Origin: Saccharopolyspora soli
GTDB lineage: Bacteria > Actinomycetota > Actinomycetes > Mycobacteriales > Pseudonocardiaceae
NCBI RefSeq assembly: GCF_022678645.1
Contig: NZ_JALBWV010000003.1
Span: 1-64,000, forward strand
Direction of reading: 5' to 3'
Length of the DNA: 64,000 nucleotides
The notes under the pieces were generated by a model, which was given only the letters and a program-made list of their open reading frames with translations, had not been told where the DNA came from and made no database searches. How positions within the stretch are numbered: position 1 is the stretch's first letter; every line of letters starts with the position of its first letter. The position numbers and the translations under genes were made by a program. This document shows positions 25,123-32,608 of the stretch, in pieces.

Positions 25123-26088
25123 TCAAGCCAACGATCGTTCGAACAGCGGGTCGACGTTGACCTCCTGCGGGAGGAAACCGGCCCGGCGGTAGTCCGCGGC
25201 CACCGCTTGCAGTGCCGCGACAACGGAATCGTCGATCGGGACGGCGGTGAACGGGCTGCGGTTCTGGATCAGTTCGGACGCCGCCGGGGAGATCCCGGTG
25301 TTCTCGGCGTAGATCTTCGCGTAGGCGTCGCGATTGGCGTTGGTCCAATCCCACGCCTGCTTGTAGCGGCCCACCAGGTCGGCCAGCGCCGCGCGCTTCG
25401 CCTGGTCTTCGAGCGCTTCTTCGGCCGCGACGAGGTAGGTGTGCCCAGCGCTCAACCCCTCGGCGGTGGTGAGCACCCTGGCACCGCTGACCTGCGCGGC
25501 AGCGGTGTAGGGATCCCAGGTCGACCAAGCCGTGATGTTGCCGCTTTCGAACGCGGTGCGCGCTTCGGTCGGCTGGAGGAAGTTGAAGGTCACCGAATCC
25601 GGCGCGAGTCGATCGCGTTCCAGCGCCTTGAGCACGAGGTAGTGGCCGATGCTGCCGCGCGTGGTCGGGCTGATCGACTTGCCGCGGAGGTCCGTGACGC
25701 TGGCCACCGGGGAGTTCGCGGGCACCAGGATCGCGGTGCCGGTCGGATTGCGGTGCAGCACCCCGATGACCTTGATCGGGGCCTTGGCGGCGAATGCGGT
25801 CAAGGTCGGCGCGTCACCGGCGATCCCGACGTCGCAGGCGCCCGCCCGGATCGCTTCCAGGAGGGGCTGCGCGGCGGGGAAGTCCGACCACTGCACCTGG
25901 TACGACGTCCCGTTCAGCGCCTGCGACGCGGTGAGCTGGGACCGGTAGCCGCCGTTCTGGTCGGCGACCCGCAGGTTCGCGGGCTGCCCGGTCTGTTCGG
26001 AGGCGCCTGGCGCGCAGGCCAGCAAGGGGAGTGCGGATGCCGCGAGCAGGCCACCGCGGAGAACTTGCCTGCGGGACAGCGTGGTCAT
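25123..26088 (-). CDS. Sulfonate-type ABC substrate-binding lipoprotein (SsuA-like)
   Basis: 321 residues. The signal has a twin-arginine motif (SRRQVLRGG) and a lipobox LLAC with Cys25, so it is probably Tat-exported and lipidated. The mature domain resembles SsuA/TauA/NrtA proteins: FPAAQPLLEAIRAGACDVGIAGDAP, then FNFLQPTEARTAFESGNITAWSTWDPY. It should bind aliphatic sulfonates or a related anion. No permease or ATPase gene is present in the operon, so it must borrow a transporter from elsewhere. It is the first full gene after a short leader ORF and an attenuator-like hairpin. Confidence 0.83.
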   Translation of the reverse strand: MTTLSRRQVLRGGLLAASALPLLACAPGASEQTGQPANLRVADQNGGYRSQLTASQALNGTSYQVQWSDFPAAQPLLEAIRAGACDVGIAGDAPTLTAFAAKAPIKVIGVLHRNPTGTAILVPANSPVASVTDLRGKSISPTTRGSIGHYLVLKALERDRLAPDSVTFNFLQPTEARTAFESGNITAWSTWDPYTAAAQVSGARVLTTAEGLSAGHTYLVAAEEALEDQAKRAALADLVGRYKQAWDWTNANRDAYAKIYAENTGISPAASELIQNRSPFTAVPIDDSVVAALQAVAADYRRAGFLPQEVNVDPLFERSLA

Positions 26089-26132
26089 GTGGTTCGGGTG
26101 CTCCTAGTTCGGAAAAAGTGCGCACGTGGAAC

Positions 26133-26179
26133 AAAAACGGCACGGCCGGGTGAGAGGAACGATTCGGCGAACGGTGCCG
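26133..26179 (-). terminator. Attenuator-like hairpins with a T tract between leader and SBP gene
   Basis: Read on the minus strand, CGGC-CGT-GCCG is followed at once by TTTTT (26148-26133). The GTGCCG half can also pair with CGGCAC further upstream (minus strand 26179-26174), giving two exclusive folds. It lies between the leader ORF stop (26192) and the SBP start (26088), the usual place for a Rho-independent attenuator. U-tract terminators are uncommon in this GC-rich window. Confidence 0.55.
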
Positions 26180-26191
26180 GACTGCGTATGC

Positions 26192-26272
26192 TCAGCGCCG
26201 CGGACAGGCGGCGGCGATGACCCGGAGGAGGTCGACGTGGTCCCTGGTGACCAACTGCACCGACTGAGCCAT
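26192..26272 (-). CDS. Short leader peptide of a sulfur-acquisition operon (cysteine attenuator type)
   Basis: A 26-residue ORF from ATG 26272. Its core LVTRDHVDLLRVIAAACPRR matches the short 'putative leader peptide' family (consensus near SRRHVDLLRVxxxLC) found before sulfate, sulfonate and cysteine genes in actinobacteria. Polycysteine or Cys-ending leaders of this kind act as cysteine-responsive attenuators in mycobacteria. A Cys codon sits near the 3' end, followed by Pro-Arg-Arg and the stop. No Shine-Dalgarno site is visible before the ATG, consistent with a leaderless transcript. The downstream SBP starts 103 bases later, with a hairpin plus T tract between. Confidence 0.72.
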   Translation of the reverse strand: MAQSVQLVTRDHVDLLRVIAAACPRR

Positions 26273-26349
26273 GACTAGCACGCTAGAAGCGCTACCAGCG
26301 AGCGTCAACGGATCACCGCGGCTGCCCACGATGTGGGCGCGCCGTCGGA

Positions 26350-27360
26350 TCAGCGCAGCGAGATCGTTGCCGGGCCCGCGGGTAGCACTCGGCCGATCAC
26401 CGGTGCGCCGGGAACTTCGCCGACCACGAGCAGCCCACCAGAAGTTTGCGCGTCGGCGAGCAGCAGCAGGTCTTCCTCCGACGCCAAGCCGGGATCGAGG
26501 TGGTCGCGGACCCAGGCGAGGTTCCGACGGGTTCCGCCGCTGACGAAGCCCGCGCGCACCGCATCCCGCGCGCCGTCGAGGTACGGCACGGCGGCGATGT
26601 CGATCTCGGCGGCGGCGCCGGACGCGCGCATCGTCTTGAACAGGTGGCCGAGCAGGCCGAACCCGGTGACGTCGGTGGCGCACACCGCGCCCGCCCGCAA
26701 GGCCGCCAGCGCCGCGTCGTGGTTGAGCGTCGTCATCGCCTCGATCGCCTGCTCGAAGCGCTGCCCGGTGCTCTTGTGCCGGGTGTTGAGCACGCCGATG
26801 CCCAGCGGTTTCGTCAGTGACAGCGGTAGTCCCGGCTGCGCGGTGTCGTTGCGCAGCAGCCGATCCGGATCGACCAGCCCGGTGACCGCCAGGCCGTACT
26901 TGGGTTCGGGGTCGTCGACGCTGTGCCCACCGCCGACGTGGCAACCCGCCAGCGCGGCGACGTCGAGGCCACCGCGAAGCACCTCGGCGGCCAGTTCGAA
27001 CGGCAGCACGTCGCGCGGCCAGCCGAGCAGGTTGACCGCGAGGATCGGAACGCCGCCCATCGCGTACACATCGGACAGCGCGTTCGTGGCGGCGATGCGG
27101 CCCCAGTCGTAGGGATCATCCACCACGGGGGTGAAGAAATCCGTGGTGGCGACGATTCCCGGTCCGCCATCGGCGCGCACCACGGCCGCGTCGTCGCCGG
27201 TGTCCAAGCCCACGAGCAGCTCAGCGTTCGGCCGCGCGATGGCGGCGGCCAGCCCGTCGACGACGGATTCCAGCTCGCCGGGCGGAATCTTGCAGGCACA
27301 CCCGCCGCCGTGCGCGTACTGGGTCAGACGAATCGATTCGGACCCGGCCATGCCCTGCAT
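26350..27360 (-). CDS. selD: Selenide, water dikinase (selenophosphate synthetase)
   Basis: 336 residues. The N-terminus carries GGGCACKIPPGEL, the SelD active-site motif with Cys and Lys; the active-site residue is Cys, not selenocysteine. Further motifs are VGLDTGDDAAVV (ATP/Mg binding), ATTDFFTPVVDDPYDWG, GGVPILAVNLLGWP and CATDVTGFGLLGHL. It makes selenophosphate from selenide and ATP for tRNA-Sec charging. The tRNA-Sec gene lies about 50 bases upstream on the same strand. ATG 27360 is the likely start; ATG 27351 is in frame. Confidence 0.92.
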   Translation of the reverse strand: MQGMAGSESIRLTQYAHGGGCACKIPPGELESVVDGLAAAIARPNAELLVGLDTGDDAAVVRADGGPGIVATTDFFTPVVDDPYDWGRIAATNALSDVYAMGGVPILAVNLLGWPRDVLPFELAAEVLRGGLDVAALAGCHVGGGHSVDDPEPKYGLAVTGLVDPDRLLRNDTAQPGLPLSLTKPLGIGVLNTRHKSTGQRFEQAIEAMTTLNHDAALAALRAGAVCATDVTGFGLLGHLFKTMRASGAAAEIDIAAVPYLDGARDAVRAGFVSGGTRRNLAWVRDHLDPGLASEEDLLLLADAQTSGGLLVVGEVPGAPVIGRVLPAGPATISLR

Positions 27361-27408
27361 TACAGCACCGCGACCCCGCTGCGGCAGGGGAGCCGGGTGC
27401 TGGTCCAG

Positions 27409-27501
27409 CGGAGACGGACGGGAATCGAACCCGCCGCACCGAGGTGCTCGGTGCCATCGGCTTTGAAGGCCGTGGGGGCCACCAGGCGCCCAAACGTCTC
27501 C
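27409..27501 (-). tRNA. selC: tRNA-Sec (anticodon UCA)
   Basis: The minus strand from 27501 folds as a long tRNA of about 92-93 bases. The acceptor 5' arm GGAGACG pairs with CGTCTCC before the discriminator. The anticodon loop CTTCAAA (anticodon TCA) is closed by CGGC/GCCG. A long variable arm GCACCGAG-CAC-CTCGGTGC and a T arm with GGTTCGATTCC follow. Length, UCA anticodon and extended variable arm are the marks of selenocysteine tRNA. CCA is not encoded. It sits just upstream of selD; selA and selB are not in the window. Confidence 0.93.
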
Positions 27502-27558
27502 GACGACCACTCTAGTTCCGACCAAACCGAGGCACGCGACGACGAGCACCCGACGGCT

Positions 27559-27606
27559 GGTCGTGAGTGCGCAACCGGGCTCCAGCCCGGCTATCCACTC
27601 ACGACC
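27559..27606. repeat. Palindromic repeat, GGTCGTGAGTGC family, copy 2
   Basis: GGTCGTGAGTGCGCAACCGGG (27559-27579), loop CTCCAG, and CCCGGCTATCCACTCACGACC (27586-27606) match copy 1 at 21323-21370. A third, half copy (CTCCAGCCCGGTTGTGCACT onward) lies at 27709-27734. The 396-base gap between tRNA-Sec and the LysR gene at 27898 holds these and the 27620 palindrome, with no gene. Confidence 0.78.
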
Positions 27607-27619
27607 CCAGGCGGGTGAG

Positions 27620-27670
27620 GAGTGAAGGGCACCTTTTACCCAGTTACTTGGTAGGAGGTGCCCTTCACTC
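27620..27670. repeat. Palindromic repeat, GTGAGGGGCACC family, copy 2
   Basis: Arms GAGTGAAGGGCACCT (27620-27634) and AGGTGCCCTTCACTC (27656-27670) are perfect over 15 bp. Inside them ACC-CAGTTACTT-GGT repeats the loop of the 52952 copy exactly. Arm bases differ from the other copies, but the differences are matched on both sides, so pairing is kept. It lies in the gap between tRNA-Sec and the divergent LysR gene. Confidence 0.75.
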
Positions 27671-27708
27671 CGTTCCCGTCACGCTGTGGTGCCACAAGAT
27701 GCGGTTCG

Positions 27709-27734
27709 CTCCAGCCCGGTTGTGCACTCACGAC
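27709..27734. repeat. Half copy of the GGTCGTGAGTGC palindrome
   Basis: CTCCAGCCCGGTTGTGCACT followed by CACGAC reproduces only the loop and right arm of the family seen at 21323 and 27559. The left arm is missing, so it cannot form the long hairpin. Confidence 0.6.
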
Positions 27735-27897
27735 TGCTTGCGGGCCGCATGGCAAGTGGTGTTTCGCGTGCGGGGCTCTGATTCCCTTGGGGAATCACGG
27801 CGGATGGCAAGATGTCATGGCGGAAACAGCGGCGTGAACGTAATTTCGCACGTGCGATCACGTCGCACCGGCAACGGGGCCCGGAGAGGGGCAGGCA

Positions 27898-28836
27898 ATG
27901 GAGCTACGTCATCTTCGCTATTTCGTGTCGGTTGCCGAAGAACTCCACTTCCGCCGGGCGGCGGAGAAGCTGCACATCGTGCAACCCGCGTTGAGCAAGC
28001 AGATCACCGCATTGGAGCGGGAACTGGGCATCGAGCTGTTGCAACGGGACCGGCGGCACGTCGCCCTGACCGAGGCCGGGGAGAGCTTCCTCCAGGAAGC
28101 GATCGAGATCCTCGCGCACACCAACGGCGCGATGCAGCGGGCGCAAGCGATCAGCCGGGGCGAGGTGGGGCGGCTGAACATCGGGTTCATCCACCCCGCA
28201 CTGGCGGACCTGCTGCCCCGCTCGCTGCGCCGGTTCCGGCAGCACTATCCCGCGGTCAAGATCACCTTGAGCGAGGCCACCAGCCGGGCCGCGATCGAAA
28301 AGGTCGCCAGCAGGAGCATGCATTTCGCCTTCACCCGGCTGCCCGTCGCCGAGCGGCCCGACCTGTTGACGGAACCGGTCTCCGAGGAACCGGTGCTGCT
28401 GGTCGTGCCCCGCGGGCATCGCCTGGCGACGGCCGCCACCGTGATGTTGGGCGACCTGGCCGACGAGGACCTGATCTTCGTCGCCAGGCAGGTCGAGCCG
28501 GAGTTGCACGACTACTACGTCACCACCTGCGTGAACGCCGGATTCAGCCCGCGACTGGCTCAGGAGGTCAACAGCACGTCGGTGGCCATCGGCCTGACCG
28601 CCGCCGGGCTCGGCATCACCTTCGCGCCCGCGTCGGCCAGGATCACGGCGCAGCGCAACGTGGTCTACCGCGACATCACGGGCCCGGCACCGACGCTGAC
28701 GATGGGCGCGCTTTACCACGCGGGACGCAAACCGGCGATCCTGGAGAATTTCCTGGCCCTGCGTCCCTGGGAACCAGCGGCGCCCGGCTCGGCCACCGGC
28801 GCGACGGGGCGCTTGCCGGAAGTTGGTTGCCGTTGA
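27898..28836 (+). CDS. LysR-family transcriptional regulator (BenM/CatM-like)
   Basis: 312 residues, ATG 27898 with GAGAGGGG upstream. The HTH (MELRHLRYFVSVAEELHFRR, then QPALSKQITALERELGIELL) is of the group that often controls aromatic-acid catabolism. The effector domain includes NIGFIHPALADLLP. Its stop is ten bases from the convergent stop of an aromatic-acid MFS porter gene. Together with the flavin monooxygenase at 30532, this suggests a locus for an aromatic acid, though the LysR targets are not proven. Confidence 0.85.
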   Translation: MELRHLRYFVSVAEELHFRRAAEKLHIVQPALSKQITALERELGIELLQRDRRHVALTEAGESFLQEAIEILAHTNGAMQRAQAISRGEVGRLNIGFIHPALADLLPRSLRRFRQHYPAVKITLSEATSRAAIEKVASRSMHFAFTRLPVAERPDLLTEPVSEEPVLLVVPRGHRLATAATVMLGDLADEDLIFVARQVEPELHDYYVTTCVNAGFSPRLAQEVNSTSVAIGLTAAGLGITFAPASARITAQRNVVYRDITGPAPTLTMGALYHAGRKPAILENFLALRPWEPAAPGSATGATGRLPEVGCR

Positions 28837-28846
28837 TGCCAGCGGC

Positions 28847-30214
28847 TCAGTCCGGGACGTGACCTGTCGCCACGGCGGTTTCCGGCACCGTGTCGATGCG
28901 CTGGCCCGTCCGCTCCTCGTGTCCGTAGAACACCATGCTGGCCGCGGCCAGGAACCCGGCGATCGTGGTGGCGATGAACACCACGGACGCTCCCGGCAAC
29001 GCACCGCAGATGTACGGCCCCAGGATGCCTCCCAACCGGCCGACCCCGAGCATGTATCCCACGCCGGTGCTGCGCGCGTTGACGGGATAGCTCATCGCGG
29101 TCACGTTGTTCAGCGGGTAGAGCACGGCGGCGATGAAGAATCCGGTGGCACTGACCGAAATCAGGGAGATGAGCGGGTCGGTCACGGTCACCAGGACCAC
29201 CGCGCTCAGCGAACCGAGGACCAGCCAGACGATCATCGAGATCCGCTGCGGCAACCACTTGTCGGCGACGTAACCGCATGCGAACCCGCCGACGATGGAG
29301 CACAGCTCGAAGGAGATGGCGAAGAACAGGCTGCCGGTGAAGCCGTAACCGCGCGCCAGCATGATGTTCGGTGCCCAGGTGATGAGCCCGTAATTGTCGA
29401 ACAGGACGAAGAACGACGTTGCCCACAGGGCGAGTGTGGTGACGAGGTAGCCGCGGCCCAGCGGAATCAGCCAGGCGCGTCGCGTTCGCTGTTCACCTGC
29501 CGTCCGAATGCCGCCGCCCGCTTGCGCGTACGCGGCGGCCCGGTCCGGTCGAAGCCGGGACAGCAGGCTGATCGCCTCGCGATTCCTCCCGCGCGCTGCG
29601 AGGTATTCCACCGATTCCGGGAACACGGCGAGGTAACCGATGCCCAGGAGCACCGAAAGACCGCCGATGTGCAGCAGAATCCGCCAGCCGAGGTCCTGGG
29701 CGAGCACGATGCCGAGCACCGGCGCGATGATCCCGCCGACGGCGAATCCGGCCAGCGAGATCGTCGCGATGCGGTGCCGGAGGTTGCGGGGCAGGAACTC
29801 GTTGATGTAGGCCGCGCACAACGGCATGATCACGCCGAGACCGATACCGGTCAGGAACCGGAGTGCGACGAAACCGGCGAGCGAATCGACGAGCAGTGCG
29901 GTGAGCACGCTGAACCCGCCGGAGATGACGAGCCCGGCGATGAGGGTGGGTTTGCGTCCGATCCGGTCGGCGATCACCCCTTGGCCCAGCGAGCCGACCA
30001 TCACCCCGACCAGCGCCGAGGACACCAGCAGCCCGCTTTCGGCGCCGCTGAGTTCCCAGGTCCGCTGGACGAACGGAATGACGTACGGCGTGACCATCGT
30101 GTTGTAGCCGTCGATGGTGATCGCGAGCAGCGCCAGCACGACCACCCACCAGTGCAGCGGCCGCATGCTGGCCTGGTCGAGCTCCTCGCGAACGTCGATT
30201 TCCGCCTGGGGCAT
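28847..30214 (-). CDS. MFS transporter, aromatic acid:H+ symporter (AAHS) family
   Basis: 455 residues with 12 predicted hydrophobic segments. The TM1 motif ITIDGYNTMVTPYV, the TM2-3 loop GQGVIADRIGRKPTLIAG, and RHRIATISLAGFAVGGIIAP fit the AAHS group (PcaK/BenK-like). It imports a benzoate-like acid with protons. ATG 30214 follows AAGGAG by six bases. It is divergent from the flavin monooxygenase gene (30532), its likely metabolic partner. Confidence 0.85.
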   Translation of the reverse strand: MPQAEIDVREELDQASMRPLHWWVVVLALLAITIDGYNTMVTPYVIPFVQRTWELSGAESGLLVSSALVGVMVGSLGQGVIADRIGRKPTLIAGLVISGGFSVLTALLVDSLAGFVALRFLTGIGLGVIMPLCAAYINEFLPRNLRHRIATISLAGFAVGGIIAPVLGIVLAQDLGWRILLHIGGLSVLLGIGYLAVFPESVEYLAARGRNREAISLLSRLRPDRAAAYAQAGGGIRTAGEQRTRRAWLIPLGRGYLVTTLALWATSFFVLFDNYGLITWAPNIMLARGYGFTGSLFFAISFELCSIVGGFACGYVADKWLPQRISMIVWLVLGSLSAVVLVTVTDPLISLISVSATGFFIAAVLYPLNNVTAMSYPVNARSTGVGYMLGVGRLGGILGPYICGALPGASVVFIATTIAGFLAAASMVFYGHEERTGQRIDTVPETAVATGHVPD

Positions 30215-30531
30215 TCGAACTCCTTTGTCCGCTCATCGCCCACCTGCTTCCCGTGCACCGCTGCGGTTCGCGGGCGCTGCGATGCGTCTCAGATTCGGTG
30301 GCGGGCCCGACGTAGTCCAATAACTGTTGGATTCGATTGAGCACCTGCGGGAATAACCGCGGGCCTGATCACCGTCGGCCATCAGTGCGCACGAACAACC
30401 ATCAGCGATGACGCTGGCGCACCTTGCTGGTCCGGGGAAATCGCGCCTAATTTCTGGCTGCACCACGTTGTCGAATCCAGCACGCCGCGTCACCTTCGCA
30501 CGGCGGTCCGGGGCAGATCAGGGGAGTGTGA
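30215..30531. other. Divergent promoter region between MFS porter and flavin monooxygenase
   Basis: This 317-base gap holds no convincing ORF. A weak dyad CCAATAACTGTTGG (30316-30329) is the clearest short inverted repeat and could be a regulator site. I see no obvious -10/-35 pair. Confidence 0.3.
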
Positions 30532-31716
30532 ATGAACGAGGTCTTGTCGCGTTCCGGTACCGGTGACGCCGGTTCGGCCATCGACCCGGACGAGATCGTC
30601 CGCACCGCGGAAAGCCTGTACGGCCTCTTGGACAAATATGCCGCGAGCAGCGACGAGCAAGGCGTGCTGCACGACGCGGTCGTGTCGGCTTTGCACGATG
30701 TAGGCGCGGTGAAGATGTTCCTGCCGAGAGAGCTCGGCGGACTGGAGTTGCGACCCACCGACGCCATGCGACTCATCCGCGCGCTGTCCTATGCCGACCC
30801 GTCAGCGGGCTGGGCGGGCATGGCCCTGGCGACCGCGACCGGCCTCGCGGGTGCGTTCTTCCCCGCGGACACCGCGCGCGAGCTGTTCGCCGAGGGTTCC
30901 CGAACGGCGATCGCCGGGCAGGGCACCAAACCCGGTCGTGCGGTGCCGGTCGACGGCGGGCACCTGGTCAGCGGGGAGTGGAGCTTCGCGTCGGGCATCA
31001 AGCACGCCACGCACGTGCACACCGCCGCGATCGACGCGGTGACCGGGCAGTCGCGCTTCTTCGTGCTGCCCATCGCGGAGGCGACCATCATCGACAACTG
31101 GGAAGTGCTGGGACTGCGTGCGACCGGAAGCCTCGACTACGTGCTGGACGAGGTGTTCGTACCCATCGGATACAGCTACCCGTCGCTGAGCCGGGAACCG
31201 GTCACCGGCGGCGACCTGTACCGGCTCGGCATCGGGAACCTGGCCAGCATCAACCACGGTTCGTGGGCGCTCGGCGTCGGCAGGCGGATGCTCGACGAAC
31301 TCGCGGCCTTCGTCAGGAGCACTGGCCGGGGGTTGGGTGACGCGTTCCACGGCGAGTACGCGACAGCGGAAGCCACCTTGCGCAGTGCCGAAGCACTTCT
31401 CTTCGATGCCTGGCGCGATATCGAACGCACCCAGGACCGCGGTGACCACCCCAGCGTCCGGCAGGAGACGCTCAACCGCCTCGCGCTCAACAACGCGACC
31501 TGGTCGATGCAGGCGGTCGCGGAGTTCGCGTACCGGTCAGCGGGCACCATCGCACTGCGGTCCGGGGTGATCCAACGGCTGTTCCGGGATGTGCACGCGG
31601 GTACGCAGCACATCAGCTCCTCGGCGACCATCCGGCAGTCCTGCGGCCGTGAATTGGCTGGCTTGGCCGAGAAGGAGCGGTGGGTCCACTTCCGCCTCGT
31701 CCGCGAGGACGGTTGA
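30532..31716 (+). CDS. Acyl-CoA-dehydrogenase-fold flavin monooxygenase (group D, HsaA/HpaB-like)
   Basis: 394 residues. The fold is acyl-CoA dehydrogenase-like (LRPTDAMRLIRALSYADPSAGW, GEWSFASGIKHATHVH, NWEVLGLRATGSLDYVLDEV). The C-terminal FRDVHAGTQHISSS is the motif of two-component flavin hydroxylases rather than of true dehydrogenases, and the dehydrogenase catalytic Glu region (YEGxxE) is absent. It likely hydroxylates an aromatic ring using reduced flavin from a separate reductase, which is not adjacent. ATG 30532 follows GGGGAGTG. Divergent from an aromatic-acid porter and followed by an alpha/beta hydrolase gene. Confidence 0.75.
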   Translation: MNEVLSRSGTGDAGSAIDPDEIVRTAESLYGLLDKYAASSDEQGVLHDAVVSALHDVGAVKMFLPRELGGLELRPTDAMRLIRALSYADPSAGWAGMALATATGLAGAFFPADTARELFAEGSRTAIAGQGTKPGRAVPVDGGHLVSGEWSFASGIKHATHVHTAAIDAVTGQSRFFVLPIAEATIIDNWEVLGLRATGSLDYVLDEVFVPIGYSYPSLSREPVTGGDLYRLGIGNLASINHGSWALGVGRRMLDELAAFVRSTGRGLGDAFHGEYATAEATLRSAEALLFDAWRDIERTQDRGDHPSVRQETLNRLALNNATWSMQAVAEFAYRSAGTIALRSGVIQRLFRDVHAGTQHISSSATIRQSCGRELAGLAEKERWVHFRLVREDG

Positions 31717-31803
31717 CCGATCCGTCCGCTGTGGACTCGGCCCGTTGTGATCGGGGCGACTTTCGGCCACCTGGCGCCGCTTCGGCGGTCGTAGGATGTT
31801 GGC

Positions 31804-32592
31804 GTGCCGTTCGCGACGAGTACCGATGAAGCCAAGATCTACTACCAGGTGCGCGGTTCGGGCGAACCATTGGTGCTGCTCAGCGGACAGGCGAACACCC
31901 ATCACTGGTGGGACAACGTGCACGCCGATTTCGAGCACAGCTACCAGACCGTCGTGCTGGACTACCTCGGCACCGGGCACAGCGACAAGCCCGAGGACGC
32001 GGAGTACAGCGTCCGCCGCTTCGCCGCGGACGTGATCAGCATCCTCGACGAACTCGACATCGCCCGCGCGCACGTCTACGGCGCTTCGATGGGCGGCAAG
32101 GTCGCGCAGTGGGTGGCTGTGGATCACCCTGGCAGAGTCGGTGCGCTGGTCCTCGGCTGCACCTCGGTCGGCGGCGCGCACGGGCTGCGCGCGGACGCCG
32201 AGGTGACCCGCTCGCTGGCGCAGCCGTCGGCGGAGGCCGCGCGCGAGGCCCTGATCGACCTGATGTACACGCCGGGCTGGGTGCGGACCCATCCCGGTCC
32301 GTACGTGACGCTCGGCGGACCGATGCCCGGCCACGCCCGCCGCGGGCACCTGCGGGCCAGCAACGACCACGACAGCTGGGCGGTGCTGGATAGGTTCACC
32401 GCTGCGACGCTGGTGCTGCACGGCACCGACGACATCTTCAGCCCGGTGGGCAACGCCGCGATCATCGCCGACCGAATCCCCGGTGCCGAGCTGCGCTACA
32501 TCGACGGCGCCAGGCACGCGTACTTCGAGGAGAAGCAGGCCGAGGCCTCCGGTGCGGTGCTGCGGTTCCTAGCCGAGCACCCGCTCCGCTAG
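31804..32592 (+). CDS. Alpha/beta-fold hydrolase
   Basis: 262 residues. The nucleophile elbow GASMGG gives Ser at residue 95; the acid is probably Asp in HGTDDIFS and the base His in DGARHAYF. The oxyanion region LLSGQANTHHWWD and LDYLGTGHSDKP match esterase/ring-cleavage-product hydrolases. It starts at GTG 31804, 87 bases after the monooxygenase on the same strand, and may act after it in the same pathway. The convergent sigma-factor gene ends 16 bases beyond its stop. Confidence 0.82.
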   Translation: MPFATSTDEAKIYYQVRGSGEPLVLLSGQANTHHWWDNVHADFEHSYQTVVLDYLGTGHSDKPEDAEYSVRRFAADVISILDELDIARAHVYGASMGGKVAQWVAVDHPGRVGALVLGCTSVGGAHGLRADAEVTRSLAQPSAEAAREALIDLMYTPGWVRTHPGPYVTLGGPMPGHARRGHLRASNDHDSWAVLDRFTAATLVLHGTDDIFSPVGNAAIIADRIPGAELRYIDGARHAYFEEKQAEASGAVLRFLAEHPLR

Positions 32593-32608
32593 CCGCATCC
32601 GGTGCCGC

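Noticed and set aside
23908-26220. 770-codon plus-strand frame over the LLM/SBP operon
   Set aside because: It runs antisense through two complete minus-strand genes and has no family features, so it is a shadow.
27280-27360. Selenocysteine codon in selD
   Set aside because: The active-site position was checked for TGA; it is encoded by TGT/TGC (GGGCACK), so SelD is a Cys form.
30532-31716. Annotation as a true acyl-CoA dehydrogenase
   Set aside because: The YEGxxE catalytic region is missing and the FRDVHAGTQH motif of flavin hydroxylases is present.
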